Shown: positions 1-8,861, counted from the stretch's first letter. The stretch: DNA of 14,341 nucleotides from Armatimonadota bacterium (GCA_012961305.1 DTZQ01000082.1:1-14341), one strand, 5' to 3'. Notes: generated from the letters alone by a model not told the origin. A program made the numbers and translations.

Positions 1-45
1 CTTTACCTCTCCACCCGAGACGGTCGGGTCCTGTGCCTGGGCTAA
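1..45 (+). CDS. 3' end of an upstream PQQ-propeller paralog (partial)
   Basis: Only the last 14 codons and the TAA stop (43-45) lie in the window. The encoded tail, LYLSTRDGRVLCLG, is identical to the C-terminus of the next gene, and the DNA is identical as well for 53 bases, running past the stop codon. It is therefore almost certainly the end of a third tandem copy of the large propeller protein family. The residues form a typical last beta-strand pair of a PQQ-like blade (RLYLSTRDGRVLCL). The domain content of the rest of this copy cannot be seen. Confidence 0.8.
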   Translation, partial: LYLSTRDGRVLCLG

Positions 46-53
46 AGGGGATA
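1..53 (+). repeat. Direct repeat, copy 1 (paralog 3' ends)
   Basis: These bases are identical to 3272-3324, covering the last 14 codons, the stop and 8 bases of spacer. The match breaks at base 54 against 3325. The left edge is set by the window, so the true repeat may extend further upstream. Confidence 0.95.
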
Positions 54-117
54 GGTAGAAGGAACAGAAAAAATAAGGGACCTGAGCGTCAACCTTTACT
101 TTGAGGGAGTAATTACC

Positions 118-172
118 CGAAAAGAAAATTTGAGGGAGGGACATGATGGGCACACGAGCCAAAACGGGATGG
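118..172 (+). repeat. Leader/start-region repeat, copy 1
   Basis: This stretch covers the ribosome binding site, start codons and first codons of the 143-3316 gene. It matches 3349-3403 with about 7 mismatches in 55 bases. It shows that the tandem duplication included the translation start region and not just the coding sequence. Confidence 0.85.
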
Positions 173-3100
173 ATGGTTGCTACGGCGTTAGTTCTGTTAT
201 CGGCAGCCTTGGCGGCTGCTTTGCATGTGGGTTCCAGGGAGCGAAGAGAAGCCCAACAGATTTTGGAAGCGACCGGCGTGAAAGGGGGTCTCATCGTTCA
301 CTTAGGCTGTGGCGATGGTCGCCTGACGGTCGCCTTGCAGGTGAACGACCGCTACCTGGTGCATGGGCTGGATGCTGATGCGGACAACATTGAAAAAGCA
401 CGCAAGCACATTCAGTCCCTGGGTCTCTACGGTAAGGTATCGGTGGAGTTGTTCGAGGGCAACCGTTTGCCGTATGCCGATAATCTGGTCAATCTGGTGG
501 TTGCTGAGAATCCCGGCCGGGTCTCTATGGACGAAATTATGCGGGTGCTGTGCCCCAACGGCGTAGCGTACCTCAAAGAGGAGAGTAAATGGGTCAAGAG
601 GGTAAAGCCCTGGCCAAAAGAACTTGACGAGTGGACCCACTATCTTCATGACGCAAGCGGCAACGCGGTTGCCCATGATTTAGTGGTCGGGCCGCCGCGG
701 CACTTGCAATGGGTGGCCAAGCCGCTCTACTGCCGAAGCCACGAGATTGATTCCAGCATTAGCGCTCTGGTTTCCGCTAAAGGGCGCATCTTCTACATCT
801 TAGATGAGGGCCTTACGGGCCTAACTGACGAGAGACTGCCCGCTAAGTGGTCTCTGGTAGCCCGCGATGCGTTCAGCGGAGTGCGGCTGTGGAAACGACC
901 CCTACCCCACTGGGGTTGGCGGGAGTGGAAGAAGGCGGAGTTGGCCGGGCAGGACTGGACAACGCTTCGCGGTCAGCGCATCCGCTCCCCCAGCGTGCTT
1001 CCGCGGCGATTGGTCGCCGAGGGAGAGCGAGTGTACGTCACCCTCGGATATAAGGCCCCGGTTACGGCCCTCAATGCGGCTACCGGGGAGATTGTCCGAA
1101 ACTACGAAGGGACTGAGGGCACCGATGAGATTGTGTGCAGCCGGGGCATCTTAGTCCTCTGCGTTCGGAAAAGGTCGGCCGGGGGCGGAAGCGCGGAAAC
1201 GATTCTGGCAGTCAACGCCGGCACGGGAGAAATCCTTTGGCGGGTATCGGGGGAGGGAATAATCCCGTTGACCCTGGCCGTTGGAGGGGAACGGGTCTTC
1301 TTTCACAACTCTCGGGAAATCGTCTGTCTGGACCGGAGAACGGGCCAGGAACTATGGCGCACGCCAAGCGCAGGGGCCAAGGGGAGCCTCTGGACGGCGG
1401 CCTCCACGCTTGTCGTGTATGAGGGCGTGGTGCTGTTCCTGACCCCCAAGAAACTGGTGGCCCTTTCGGCCGAAACGGGGAAAGTCCTGTGGACGAAACC
1501 CGGCGCCCGAGGGCCAGGGGTGGCGAATCCGCCCGACCTTTTCGTGGCCGACGGGCTGGTCTGGTACGGAGGATTTGAGGGGCTGTCAGAGCGCCGGAGG
1601 GTCAACCTGACCACCGACCTGAGGAAGTCGGGATATGACCCCCAGACCGGCGAGGTCAAGAGGACCGTTGAGGTCGAGAACCTGATTACTCCGGGCCACC
1701 ATTTCCGCTGTTACCGGAGCAAGGCCACCGAGCGATATCTTCTCTGGCCCAAGCGGGGGGTTGAATTCATTGACCTGAAAGCGGACAACCACATGCGGCA
1801 CGATTGGCTGCGTGCGCCGTGCAAGTATGGGGTCATGCCAAGTAACGGCCTGCTTTATGTGCCCCCGCACCAGTGCTTCTGCTATCCCGGGGTCAAACTG
1901 AGCGGCTTTAACGCCCTGGCCCCGGCGAGGGGGCCGAAGGGCGAAGGTCTAAGGCCAAGTACGCGGCTCGAACGTGGCCCGGCCTATGGGCAAATCCAAA
2001 ATCTGACCTTTGGAACCGAAAGTGCGGACGACTGGCCCACGTTTCGGCACGACCCACAACGCAGTGGTTCAACGAGGTCCGCAGTCCCGGTCAAAGTGGC
2101 TCGGCTTTGGCAGGCTGAGTTAGGAGGCAGACTCACCCAGCCGGTGGTCGCGGGCGGGAAGGTCTTTGTCGCCGCCGTTGATGCCCACACCGTTTGGTGC
2201 TTGGAGGCCGAGCAGGGAAAGCCTCTCTGGCTCTACACCGCTGGCGGACGGGTGGACTCGCCACCGACCGTCTATCAGGGGCTGGTTCTGTTCGGCTCAG
2301 CAGACGGATGGGTGTACTGCCTGCGTGCTTCCGACGGAAAGTTGGCTTGGCGTTTCCGGGCGGCTCCTGAAGAGCGACGGGTGGTGGCGTTCGGGCAGTT
2401 GGAATCGGCTTGGCCGGTGCACGGCAGCGTGCTCGTCCAAGATGGGGTGGCTTACTGCGCTGCCGGACGCTCCTCTTACCTCGACGGGGGCATCTATCTG
2501 TACGGTCTGGACCCCAGAACGGGGAAGGCGCTGTACCAAGGCCAGGTTGAGGGGCCCTATCCTGACCTCTCCAAGGATGTGGGCCGGCCCTTTGACATGG
2601 AAGGGACCAAGGCGGACGTGCTGGTCAGCGACGGCGTCTATCTGTACATGCAGCAGGTGATGTTCGACCGCCACCTGCGGGAGCAAGAAGCACCGCGTAT
2701 CACCAACATGGGCGACCGGAAGATGGGCCGACACCTGCTCTCCACGGCCGGGCTGTTGGACGATTCGTGGTGGAACCGTACCTTCTGGATGTACGCCGAG
2801 CGATGGCCGGGTTACTACATTGCGAACCAAGCCTCCAAGAGCGGCCAACTCCTGGTGTTCGACGCTACGACCACCTATGGAGTCAAAGTCTACACCAGAA
2901 GGAACGTTCACAGCCCCATGTTCTTTCCGGCCACAGAAGGCTACTTGCTTTTCGCCGATGACAACGACAACGAGCCGCTGCTGGAGGAGAAAGCGATAAA
3001 CAAGGATAAAGGGCCTGGCTTCACGCGGCCCCAGCCACCTAAATGGGCCCTGCGGGTGCCGGTTCGCATTCGCGGCATGGTCCTCGCGGGCCAGACGCTA

Positions 3101-3316
3101 TTCGTGGCTGGGCCGCCGGATGTCCTCGACCCCAATGACCCCTTAGGTGCCTTCGAGGGGCGAAAAGGAGGGCTTCTGTGGGCCGTATCAACCGCAGAGG
3201 GGAAAAGACTCGCCGCGTACCGGTTAGATTCGCCGCCGGTCTTCGATGGCCTGGTCGCGGCGCAGGGACGGCTTTACCTCTCCACCCGAGACGGTCGGGT
3301 CCTGTGCCTGGGCTAA
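143..3316 (+). CDS. Exported methyltransferase-like / PQQ beta-propeller fusion protein
   Basis: The product is 1057 residues. Residues 8-28 form a hydrophobic signal peptide or anchor after Arg/Lys. Residues 40-145 resemble a short class I SAM-methyltransferase fold: motif I HLGCGDGRL (53-61), an acidic strand end GLDAD (75-79), DNLVNLVV (113-120) and a PNGVAYL strand (138-144). DEWTHYLHD (162-170) opens a long PQQ/BamB-like propeller region with repeated 'LxAxxAxTGExLW' blades. A second set starts near residue 629 (DDWPTFRHD) and includes GSADGWVYCLRASDG. The family is known to me from Planctomycete-like genomes as uncharacterised. No catalytic site for PQQ is evident, so a structural or binding role is likely. 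Tandem start codons lie at 143 and 146 behind a GAGGGAGGG Shine-Dalgarno sequence at 132-140; the second ATG is equally possible. Paralogs flank it on both sides. Confidence 0.88.
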   Translation: MMGTRAKTGWMVATALVLLSAALAAALHVGSRERREAQQILEATGVKGGLIVHLGCGDGRLTVALQVNDRYLVHGLDADADNIEKARKHIQSLGLYGKVSVELFEGNRLPYADNLVNLVVAENPGRVSMDEIMRVLCPNGVAYLKEESKWVKRVKPWPKELDEWTHYLHDASGNAVAHDLVVGPPRHLQWVAKPLYCRSHEIDSSISALVSAKGRIFYILDEGLTGLTDERLPAKWSLVARDAFSGVRLWKRPLPHWGWREWKKAELAGQDWTTLRGQRIRSPSVLPRRLVAEGERVYVTLGYKAPVTALNAATGEIVRNYEGTEGTDEIVCSRGILVLCVRKRSAGGGSAETILAVNAGTGEILWRVSGEGIIPLTLAVGGERVFFHNSREIVCLDRRTGQELWRTPSAGAKGSLWTAASTLVVYEGVVLFLTPKKLVALSAETGKVLWTKPGARGPGVANPPDLFVADGLVWYGGFEGLSERRRVNLTTDLRKSGYDPQTGEVKRTVEVENLITPGHHFRCYRSKATERYLLWPKRGVEFIDLKADNHMRHDWLRAPCKYGVMPSNGLLYVPPHQCFCYPGVKLSGFNALAPARGPKGEGLRPSTRLERGPAYGQIQNLTFGTESADDWPTFRHDPQRSGSTRSAVPVKVARLWQAELGGRLTQPVVAGGKVFVAAVDAHTVWCLEAEQGKPLWLYTAGGRVDSPPTVYQGLVLFGSADGWVYCLRASDGKLAWRFRAAPEERRVVAFGQLESAWPVHGSVLVQDGVAYCAAGRSSYLDGGIYLYGLDPRTGKALYQGQVEGPYPDLSKDVGRPFDMEGTKADVLVSDGVYLYMQQVMFDRHLREQEAPRITNMGDRKMGRHLLSTAGLLDDSWWNRTFWMYAERWPGYYIANQASKSGQLLVFDATTTYGVKVYTRRNVHSPMFFPATEGYLLFADDNDNEPLLEEKAINKDKGPGFTRPQPPKWALRVPVRIRGMVLAGQTLFVAGPPDVLDPNDPLGAFEGRKGGLLWAVSTAEGKRLAAYRLDSPPVFDGLVAAQGRLYLSTRDGRVLCLG

Positions 3317-3324
3317 AGGGGATA
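3272..3324 (+). repeat. Direct repeat, copy 2 (paralog 3' ends)
   Basis: This is the second copy of the 53-base identical stretch found at 1-53. It spans the end of the 143-3316 gene and its downstream spacer. Perfect identity, including noncoding bases, indicates recent duplication or gene conversion between the first two paralogs. The third paralog has a different 3' end. Confidence 0.95.
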
Positions 3325-3348
3325 AGGGAGGAAATAAGGGCCTGTAGG

Positions 3349-3403
3349 CGAAAAGGAAATTTGAAGGAGAGCCATGATGAGTGCACGAGCCAAAACGGGA
3401 TGG
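3349..3403 (+). repeat. Leader/start-region repeat, copy 2
   Basis: This is the counterpart of 118-172. The differences cluster in the Shine-Dalgarno region and the second to fourth codons, while the following codons (ARAKTGW / TRAKTGW) are nearly identical. Confidence 0.85.
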
Positions 3404-6400
3404 GTTGCCACAACGCTTGTTCTGGCATTGGCGTTAGGGGCTGCTTTTCGCGTGGGCTACGGGGAGCGGAGGGAAGCGCAACAAATCCTGGACGCAGCCG
3501 GGGTGAAGGGCGGCCTCATCGTCCACTTAGGCTGTGGCGATGGAAAGTTGACGGCCGCTCTGCGCGTCAACGACCGCTACTTGGTTCACGGTTTGGACCC
3601 CAATCCGGACAACGTCCAGCGGGCGCGGAAATACGTTCAATCGCTGGGGCTATACGGGAAGGTATCCGTTGACCGGCTGAAGGGCAGCCGTCTGCCGTAC
3701 ATTGACAACCTGGTGAACCTCGTGGTATCCGAGAACTTGGGCAGCGTTCCAATGGATGAGGTCATGCGCGTCCTCGTGCCCAATGGCGTGGCCTACCTTA
3801 AGCGGAAAGGCCGGTGGACGAAAGCGGTCAAACCGCGCCCGAAGGAGATTGACGAATGGACCCATTACCTCCACGACCCCAGCAACAACGCGGTGGCCCA
3901 CGATTCGCTCATCGGCCCACCTCGTCATCTGCAATGGGTCGGAAGCCCCCGCTGGTCGCGGCATCACGACCACATGGCCAGCACGAGCGCCCTGGTATCC
4001 TCCGGCGGACGGATTTTCTACATCTTCGATGAAGGGCCCACTTCGTCAATCCTGTTGCCGCCGAAGTGGACTCTCATTGCCCGGGATGCCTTCAACGGCA
4101 CCATCCTTTGGAAGCGTCCCATCGGGAAGTGGCATACCCACCTTTGGCCCCTCAAGAGCGGGCCGGCCCAACTCCCGCGACGTCTGGTCGCCGTAGGGGA
4201 GCGAGTGTACGTCACTCTGGGAATTGATGCCCCCCTCACCGCGCTGGATGCGGCCACGGGGGAGACCGTCCGCACCTACGAAAGCACCCAGGCCACCGAA
4301 GAGGTGCTCTTCTCGGAAGGGGTGCTCTTCCTCCTGGTCAACGAGGAAGCGGCGAAAAAGGCGGAGGCCAAAGCCAGTTACGCGAGTGTCCAGGAAATCA
4401 GAACCGAAGCCCGGGAGACAATGTGGGATGCACCTCCGAGGGCAATCCTGGCCGTCCGGGCGGACACGGGAGAAATTCTGTGGCGGAAGCCGCAAACCGT
4501 GGTCCCTCTGACCCTGGCAGTTGACCGACAGCGCGTGTACTTCCACGACGGTGAGAAGGTCGTCTGCCTGGAGCGAAGGAGCGGCCAGCAACTTTGGGCC
4601 TCCAAGCCCCTACCCCGTTGGTCAACGATTCGGACTTGGTTTGCCCCTACGCTCGTGGTGTACAAGGATGTGGTCCTCTTCGCGGGTGGGGAGAACATGA
4701 TTCCCCATCGGGGCGGCAGGGATACCATGACGGCGCTGGCAGCGGAAACGGGCGAGGTTTTGTGGACCTCCGACCATCCACCCTGTGGTTACCAGTCGCC
4801 GGAGGACGTTCTGGTGGCGGGGGGACTGGTGTGGGCTGGCGAAACGACCAGCGGCAGTTACTCCGGGGTCTTCACCGGGCGAGACCCGTTCACCGGCCAG
4901 GTCAAAAATCAGTTCCCGCCCGATGTGGAGACCCACTGGTTCCATCACCGCTGCTATCGGGCCAAGGCGACGGATAAGTACCTCCTTACCTCGCGCACCG
5001 GCATCGAATTCCTGGACCTCAAAGCGAACCACTGGATTTGCCACCACTGGGTTCGCGGCGGGTGCCTTTACGGCGTTATGCCCTGCAATGGCTTGATTTA
5101 TGCTCCCCCCCATGACTGTGCCTGCTACATCGAAGCGAAGCAATACGGATTTAACGCCCTCGCTCCCGAATCCCCAACCCGCCAGGTTCCCAAGCAAGGG
5201 TCCGATGAGGGCCGGCTCGAACGCGGCCCAGCCTACAGCGAAACCATCGCTCCTCAGCCCTCAGCCGTTGGCCAGCAGGACGATTGGCCCACCTACCGGC
5301 ATGATGCCTCGCGTAGTGGCTACACGAAAACACCTGTGCCCCCGGAACTAAAGCAGGTCTGGGAGGCCGACCTCGGCGGAAGGCTCAGCAGTGTGGTGGT
5401 GGCCGAGGGCAAACTGTTCGTGGCCTCTGTTGATGCCCATACGGTCTACGCCCTCGACCAGAACTCTGGAAAGAGGATTTGGAGTTACACGGCGGGGGGA
5501 CGGGTGGACTCACCGCCGACCATCTACCAGGGCCGGGTTCTGTTTGGTTCCGCCGACGGCTGGGTCTATTGCTTGCGGGCCTCCGACGGGGAACTGATTT
5601 GGCGTTTTCGCGCCGCACCTGCGGAGCGGCGGCTGATGGCCTTCGAGCAAGTGGAATCGGTCTGGCCGGTTCACGGCAGCGTGCTGGTATTGGACGGGGT
5701 CGTCTACTGCGTCGCCGGACGCTCGATGTTCCTGGACGGGGGCCTGCGCCTGCTCCGGCTCGACCCGGAAAGGGGCCGTAAACTGTCCGAGACGGTTCTC
5801 GACGACCGCGACCCGGAGACGGGCAACAACTTGCAGATGTACGTTACCGGCCTGAACATGACCGTCGCCCTGCCAGACATTTTGTCCAGTGATGGTCGCA
5901 ACGTCTACCTGCGCTCCCTGCCCTTCGACCTCCAGGGCCTCCGCCGCCGGATTGCCTACCTGGATGTGAAGCAGCAGAAGGGTGAGGATGTGCATCTGTT
6001 CTGCCCTACTGGCTTTCTCGATGGCTCGTGGTTTCATCGGTCCTATTGGGTGTACGGCCGGAGCATGGCCTCGGGCGCCGGGGGATACTACCTGGCGGGC
6101 AAGGTCGCTCCCGCCGGGCGGATTCTCGTGGTCGGCGATTCTAAGGTCTACGGTTTCGGACGCCAGCCACAGTACTACCGGTGGACGACGCCGCTGGAGT
6201 ATCATCTCTTCGCCACCAGCAGGGAACTCCCGGAGGTCCCGCCGCCGACCAGGGTAGGGCCGCGGTCGTGGGTGAGCGTGGAGAAATCCGAAAGCCTGAA
6301 TCCGGCCAACAAACCTCTGGCGGTGGAAGCGTGGCTCAGGGCCCGCAATGGAAATGGAGTGGTAGTCGCCAGGGGTGGCCCCTCGCACGGGTACGCCCTC

Positions 6401-7273
6401 TTCCTGGAGGGGGGCAAGCCCCAGTTTGCCGTGCGGGTGCGGGGTGAGATAAGTGCGGTCAGCGCGGAAGAGAACGTGGTAGGCAAATGGGTTCACCTGG
6501 CTGGGGTCCTGACCGCCGACCAGAAACTCCTGCTCTATGTGAACGGCCGGCTCGCCGGTTCGGCCAAGGCCGTTGGATTCATCGCTGCCGACCCGGCGCA
6601 AGCCATGGAAATCGGTGCCGACGTGGGAGGTGGTGTTGGCGATTACAACTCCCCCTTCGGGTTTGCCGGAATCATAGACGAAGTCAGGGTTTACCACGGT
6701 GCGGTGAGCCGGGCCGACATCGAGAGACACTACTCGACCCCCGGCGACACCAGGGCGCAGAAGGCAACCTTGGTTCTGCATTATACCTTCGACCAGGGCG
6801 AGGCCAAGGACCTGTCGGGGCATAGGAACGAGGGGACGGTCGAAGGTGCTGAACCCGCAAAGGGCAGGTTCGGAGATGCTCTGAGGTTCAAGGGCGTGAA
6901 AAGGCGTCCGCGGGCCGTGCTCCCCTTCGCGGTCAAGCACGATTGGTCCCGTGAGGTGCCCCTGCTTGTTCGAGCCATGGTGTTGACGGGCAGGACGCTC
7001 TTCATCGCCGGGCCGCCAGATGTGGTCAATGAAGAGGAGGTGAACCAGCGGCTAAGCGACCCCGAGGTTCAGGCTAAACTGGTTGAGCAAGTTGCCGCCC
7101 TCGAGGGGAAGAAGGGTGCTTTGCTGTGGGCAGTAGCCGCCTTGGACGGGGGGAAACTGGCCGAATACCACCTCGAATCCCCGCCGGTCTGGGACGGAAT
7201 GGCCGCGGCGGGCGGGCGACTGTATCTGGCCCTGAGGAATGGCAAGGTGCTGTGTTTTGCGAGGAGCGGATAA
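3374..7273 (+). CDS. Exported methyltransferase-like / PQQ beta-propeller protein with LamG insert
   Basis: The product is 1299 residues and paralogous to its upstream neighbour. The layout is a signal or anchor (8-28), a methyltransferase-like domain with HLGCGDGKL (51-59), DEWTHYLHD, a first propeller region, and a second set of blades from about 636 (DDWPTYRHD). The conserved blocks CYRAKATDKYL and YGVMPCNGLIYAPP are shared with the neighbour. Residues about 963-1175 are an extra concanavalin-like LamG domain: PLAVEAWLRAR, GKWVHLAGVL, LLLYVNGRLAGSAK, FAGIIDEVRVY, then LVLHYTFDQGEAKDLSG. The final blade region (about 1185-1299) follows. LamG domains usually bind glycans or proteins, so a surface polysaccharide-binding role is plausible but unproven. 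An AAGGAG Shine-Dalgarno sequence (3364-3369) is spaced better for the second ATG at 3377. The spacer from the previous gene is 57 bases. Confidence 0.88.
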   Translation: MMSARAKTGWVATTLVLALALGAAFRVGYGERREAQQILDAAGVKGGLIVHLGCGDGKLTAALRVNDRYLVHGLDPNPDNVQRARKYVQSLGLYGKVSVDRLKGSRLPYIDNLVNLVVSENLGSVPMDEVMRVLVPNGVAYLKRKGRWTKAVKPRPKEIDEWTHYLHDPSNNAVAHDSLIGPPRHLQWVGSPRWSRHHDHMASTSALVSSGGRIFYIFDEGPTSSILLPPKWTLIARDAFNGTILWKRPIGKWHTHLWPLKSGPAQLPRRLVAVGERVYVTLGIDAPLTALDAATGETVRTYESTQATEEVLFSEGVLFLLVNEEAAKKAEAKASYASVQEIRTEARETMWDAPPRAILAVRADTGEILWRKPQTVVPLTLAVDRQRVYFHDGEKVVCLERRSGQQLWASKPLPRWSTIRTWFAPTLVVYKDVVLFAGGENMIPHRGGRDTMTALAAETGEVLWTSDHPPCGYQSPEDVLVAGGLVWAGETTSGSYSGVFTGRDPFTGQVKNQFPPDVETHWFHHRCYRAKATDKYLLTSRTGIEFLDLKANHWICHHWVRGGCLYGVMPCNGLIYAPPHDCACYIEAKQYGFNALAPESPTRQVPKQGSDEGRLERGPAYSETIAPQPSAVGQQDDWPTYRHDASRSGYTKTPVPPELKQVWEADLGGRLSSVVVAEGKLFVASVDAHTVYALDQNSGKRIWSYTAGGRVDSPPTIYQGRVLFGSADGWVYCLRASDGELIWRFRAAPAERRLMAFEQVESVWPVHGSVLVLDGVVYCVAGRSMFLDGGLRLLRLDPERGRKLSETVLDDRDPETGNNLQMYVTGLNMTVALPDILSSDGRNVYLRSLPFDLQGLRRRIAYLDVKQQKGEDVHLFCPTGFLDGSWFHRSYWVYGRSMASGAGGYYLAGKVAPAGRILVVGDSKVYGFGRQPQYYRWTTPLEYHLFATSRELPEVPPPTRVGPRSWVSVEKSESLNPANKPLAVEAWLRARNGNGVVVARGGPSHGYALFLEGGKPQFAVRVRGEISAVSAEENVVGKWVHLAGVLTADQKLLLYVNGRLAGSAKAVGFIAADPAQAMEIGADVGGGVGDYNSPFGFAGIIDEVRVYHGAVSRADIERHYSTPGDTRAQKATLVLHYTFDQGEAKDLSGHRNEGTVEGAEPAKGRFGDALRFKGVKRRPRAVLPFAVKHDWSREVPLLVRAMVLTGRTLFIAGPPDVVNEEEVNQRLSDPEVQAKLVEQVAALEGKKGALLWAVAALDGGKLAEYHLESPPVWDGMAAAGGRLYLALRNGKVLCFARSG

Positions 7274-7274
7274 T

Positions 7275-8366
7275 ATGTCCAAAGACCAGAAAGGATACCT
7301 CTGCATCTGCTTGGCGTTTTCAATGCTTATCGCTGCGCCCCTTTGGGCCTGCGACATACCCGTTTTTCGCTATGCCCTGGAGTACTGGCCAGCGGACCTC
7401 TACGTGGTGACCGTAGTTCATCGGGGCCCTTTGAACCCGGAGGAACAAGCCCTGCTGAAAAGGCTGCAGGAGGTCTCGGCGGAATTAGCGGCCAATATCT
7501 TAGTGGAGACCGTGGACCTGGCACAGGAACCAGACGGCGAAATGGCTCAACTGTGGAGGAGCCAATCCCAACCGAGACTCCCGTGGCTGGTCGTTCGCTA
7601 TTCGCGCCCTTTGGAGATTAGCGAACCGGTGTGGACTGAGCATTTCACCGCTGAGGCCGTGGAAACGCTGCTTCACTCTCCCGTCCGGGCGGAAATCGCC
7701 GAGCGCCTCCTCGCAGGAGAGACCGCGGTGTGGGTTCTCATAGAAAGCGGGGTAAAGGAGCGAGATGAAGCAGCAGCCCAGTTGCTGGAGACGCAGTTGA
7801 AACGCATGGAGGAAACCCTGGAACTCCCTGTGCTGAGCGACTACCTGGGATATATGCTCGAAACGGAAGAAACCAATTTGAAAGTTTCCTTCTCCCTGAT
7901 TCGAGTGGCCCGCACAGACCCCAAAGAGCGGATGTTGATTCAGACGCTCCTGCAACGGGATTCGGGGGACGGGGAAGGAGTGCAGCCGGCGGCATTTCCC
8001 ATCTTCGGACGCGGTCGCGCCCTTTGCGCCCTTTTTGGGGAGGACATCAACGAGGGGAACGTCGAGGAAATCTGCTCATTTCTCATTGGCCCGTGTTCAT
8101 GTCAGGTGAAGGAGTTGAACCCGGGGATGGACCTCCTGCTGGCAGCCGAGTGGGATGAGATGGTGGACGAACAGTTAGCGGAGTATGCATATGCACAACC
8201 ACCCCCATTCACCGATTTATCCGATTCCGTTGCCGAGGAAGACCGCAGTTCCGGGATGCTGTGGCGTAATGTGCTAATTGCGGTGTCGTTCCAGTTTGTC
8301 GTGGTGATGATTGCCACCTGCATACTGCTATGGCGGAAGAGGAAGAGGGAATCAGGTACGGTTTGA
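7275..8366 (+). CDS. Exported single-pass membrane protein, 'PVFRYALE' family, function unknown
   Basis: The product is 363 residues. The start at 7275 follows the previous stop by one nucleotide, and its Shine-Dalgarno GAGGAG (7261-7266) lies inside the previous gene, so translational coupling is likely. An in-frame start at 7239 would lie inside the upstream gene and is less likely. Residues 8-25 are a signal sequence ending LWAC, with Cys26 as a possible but atypical lipobox cysteine (Trp at -2). The mature N-terminus reads CDIPVFRYALEYW, a motif I associate with conserved hypothetical proteins of Planctomycetes. A helix at about 332-352 followed by RKRKRE predicts an outside N-terminus and inside C-terminus. 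The central part has a segment (VETVDLA ... LPWLVVRY) faintly like a thioredoxin fold, without a CxxC site. I cannot assign a function. Confidence 0.83.
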   Translation: MSKDQKGYLCICLAFSMLIAAPLWACDIPVFRYALEYWPADLYVVTVVHRGPLNPEEQALLKRLQEVSAELAANILVETVDLAQEPDGEMAQLWRSQSQPRLPWLVVRYSRPLEISEPVWTEHFTAEAVETLLHSPVRAEIAERLLAGETAVWVLIESGVKERDEAAAQLLETQLKRMEETLELPVLSDYLGYMLETEETNLKVSFSLIRVARTDPKERMLIQTLLQRDSGDGEGVQPAAFPIFGRGRALCALFGEDINEGNVEEICSFLIGPCSCQVKELNPGMDLLLAAEWDEMVDEQLAEYAYAQPPPFTDLSDSVAEEDRSSGMLWRNVLIAVSFQFVVVMIATCILLWRKRKRESGTV

Positions 8367-8393
8367 AAGGGGGAGAAGGAGAAAACCTAACTC

Positions 8394-8861
8394 ATGAGTA
8401 AAAGCACGGTGCTCATTGCTTACTACACCCGCACAGGCAATACGGAAAAGATGGCCCGAGCAATTGCCCGGGGAGTCGAAGCAGCCGGGCTGACGGCGAG
8501 GGTGAAGGAGGTTGAAGCCTGTACGCTCGACGACCTGCGGGCGGCGGGGGCCATAGTGATAGGTTCGCCCACTTACTTCAGCAACGTGGCCTGGCCGGTG
8601 AAGAAACTAATTGACGAGTCCATCGCCCTTTATCGGGGCCATGAACTGCGGGGCAAAGTGGCGGGCATTTTTACCTCCTCAGGCACCGCCCGAGATGCGC
8701 AAGATTGCCTGCGGATGCTGGAACTGGCCTGGGGATTGCACCACCAAATGCAGGTGGTCAAACCGGGCCTGGTTCGCGTGGACGGCAGTCCAGAGGACCA
8801 AACGGAAAGAGAGGGTCAGGCCTACGGGGAAAAAATCGCCCAGGCGATAAAGCAGGGATAA
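8394..8861 (+). CDS. Flavodoxin-family FMN-binding protein
   Basis: The product is 155 residues, near the usual length of a short-chain flavodoxin. The N-terminal strand and phosphate-binding loop TRTGNT (residues 12-17) match the flavodoxin T/S-x-T-G-x-T signature. GSPTYFSNVAWPVK (about 57-70) matches the NAD(P)H:quinone reductase / WrbA-like region that contacts the isoalloxazine ring. GIFTSSGTA is the usual central strand and loop. There is no signal peptide, so it acts in the cytoplasm, probably in electron transfer or as an FMN reductase. The Shine-Dalgarno AAGGAG (8376-8381) is 12 bases from the ATG, rather long. The gene is 27 bases after the membrane protein and probably ends the plus-strand transcription unit. 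The exact subfamily is uncertain. Confidence 0.9.
   Translation: MSKSTVLIAYYTRTGNTEKMARAIARGVEAAGLTARVKEVEACTLDDLRAAGAIVIGSPTYFSNVAWPVKKLIDESIALYRGHELRGKVAGIFTSSGTARDAQDCLRMLELAWGLHHQMQVVKPGLVRVDGSPEDQTEREGQAYGEKIAQAIKQG

Noticed and set aside
5510..6940. 476-codon minus-strand open frame opposite the second propeller gene
   Set aside because: It has no recognisable motif and lies wholly inside a well-supported gene, as expected for GC-rich antisense frames.
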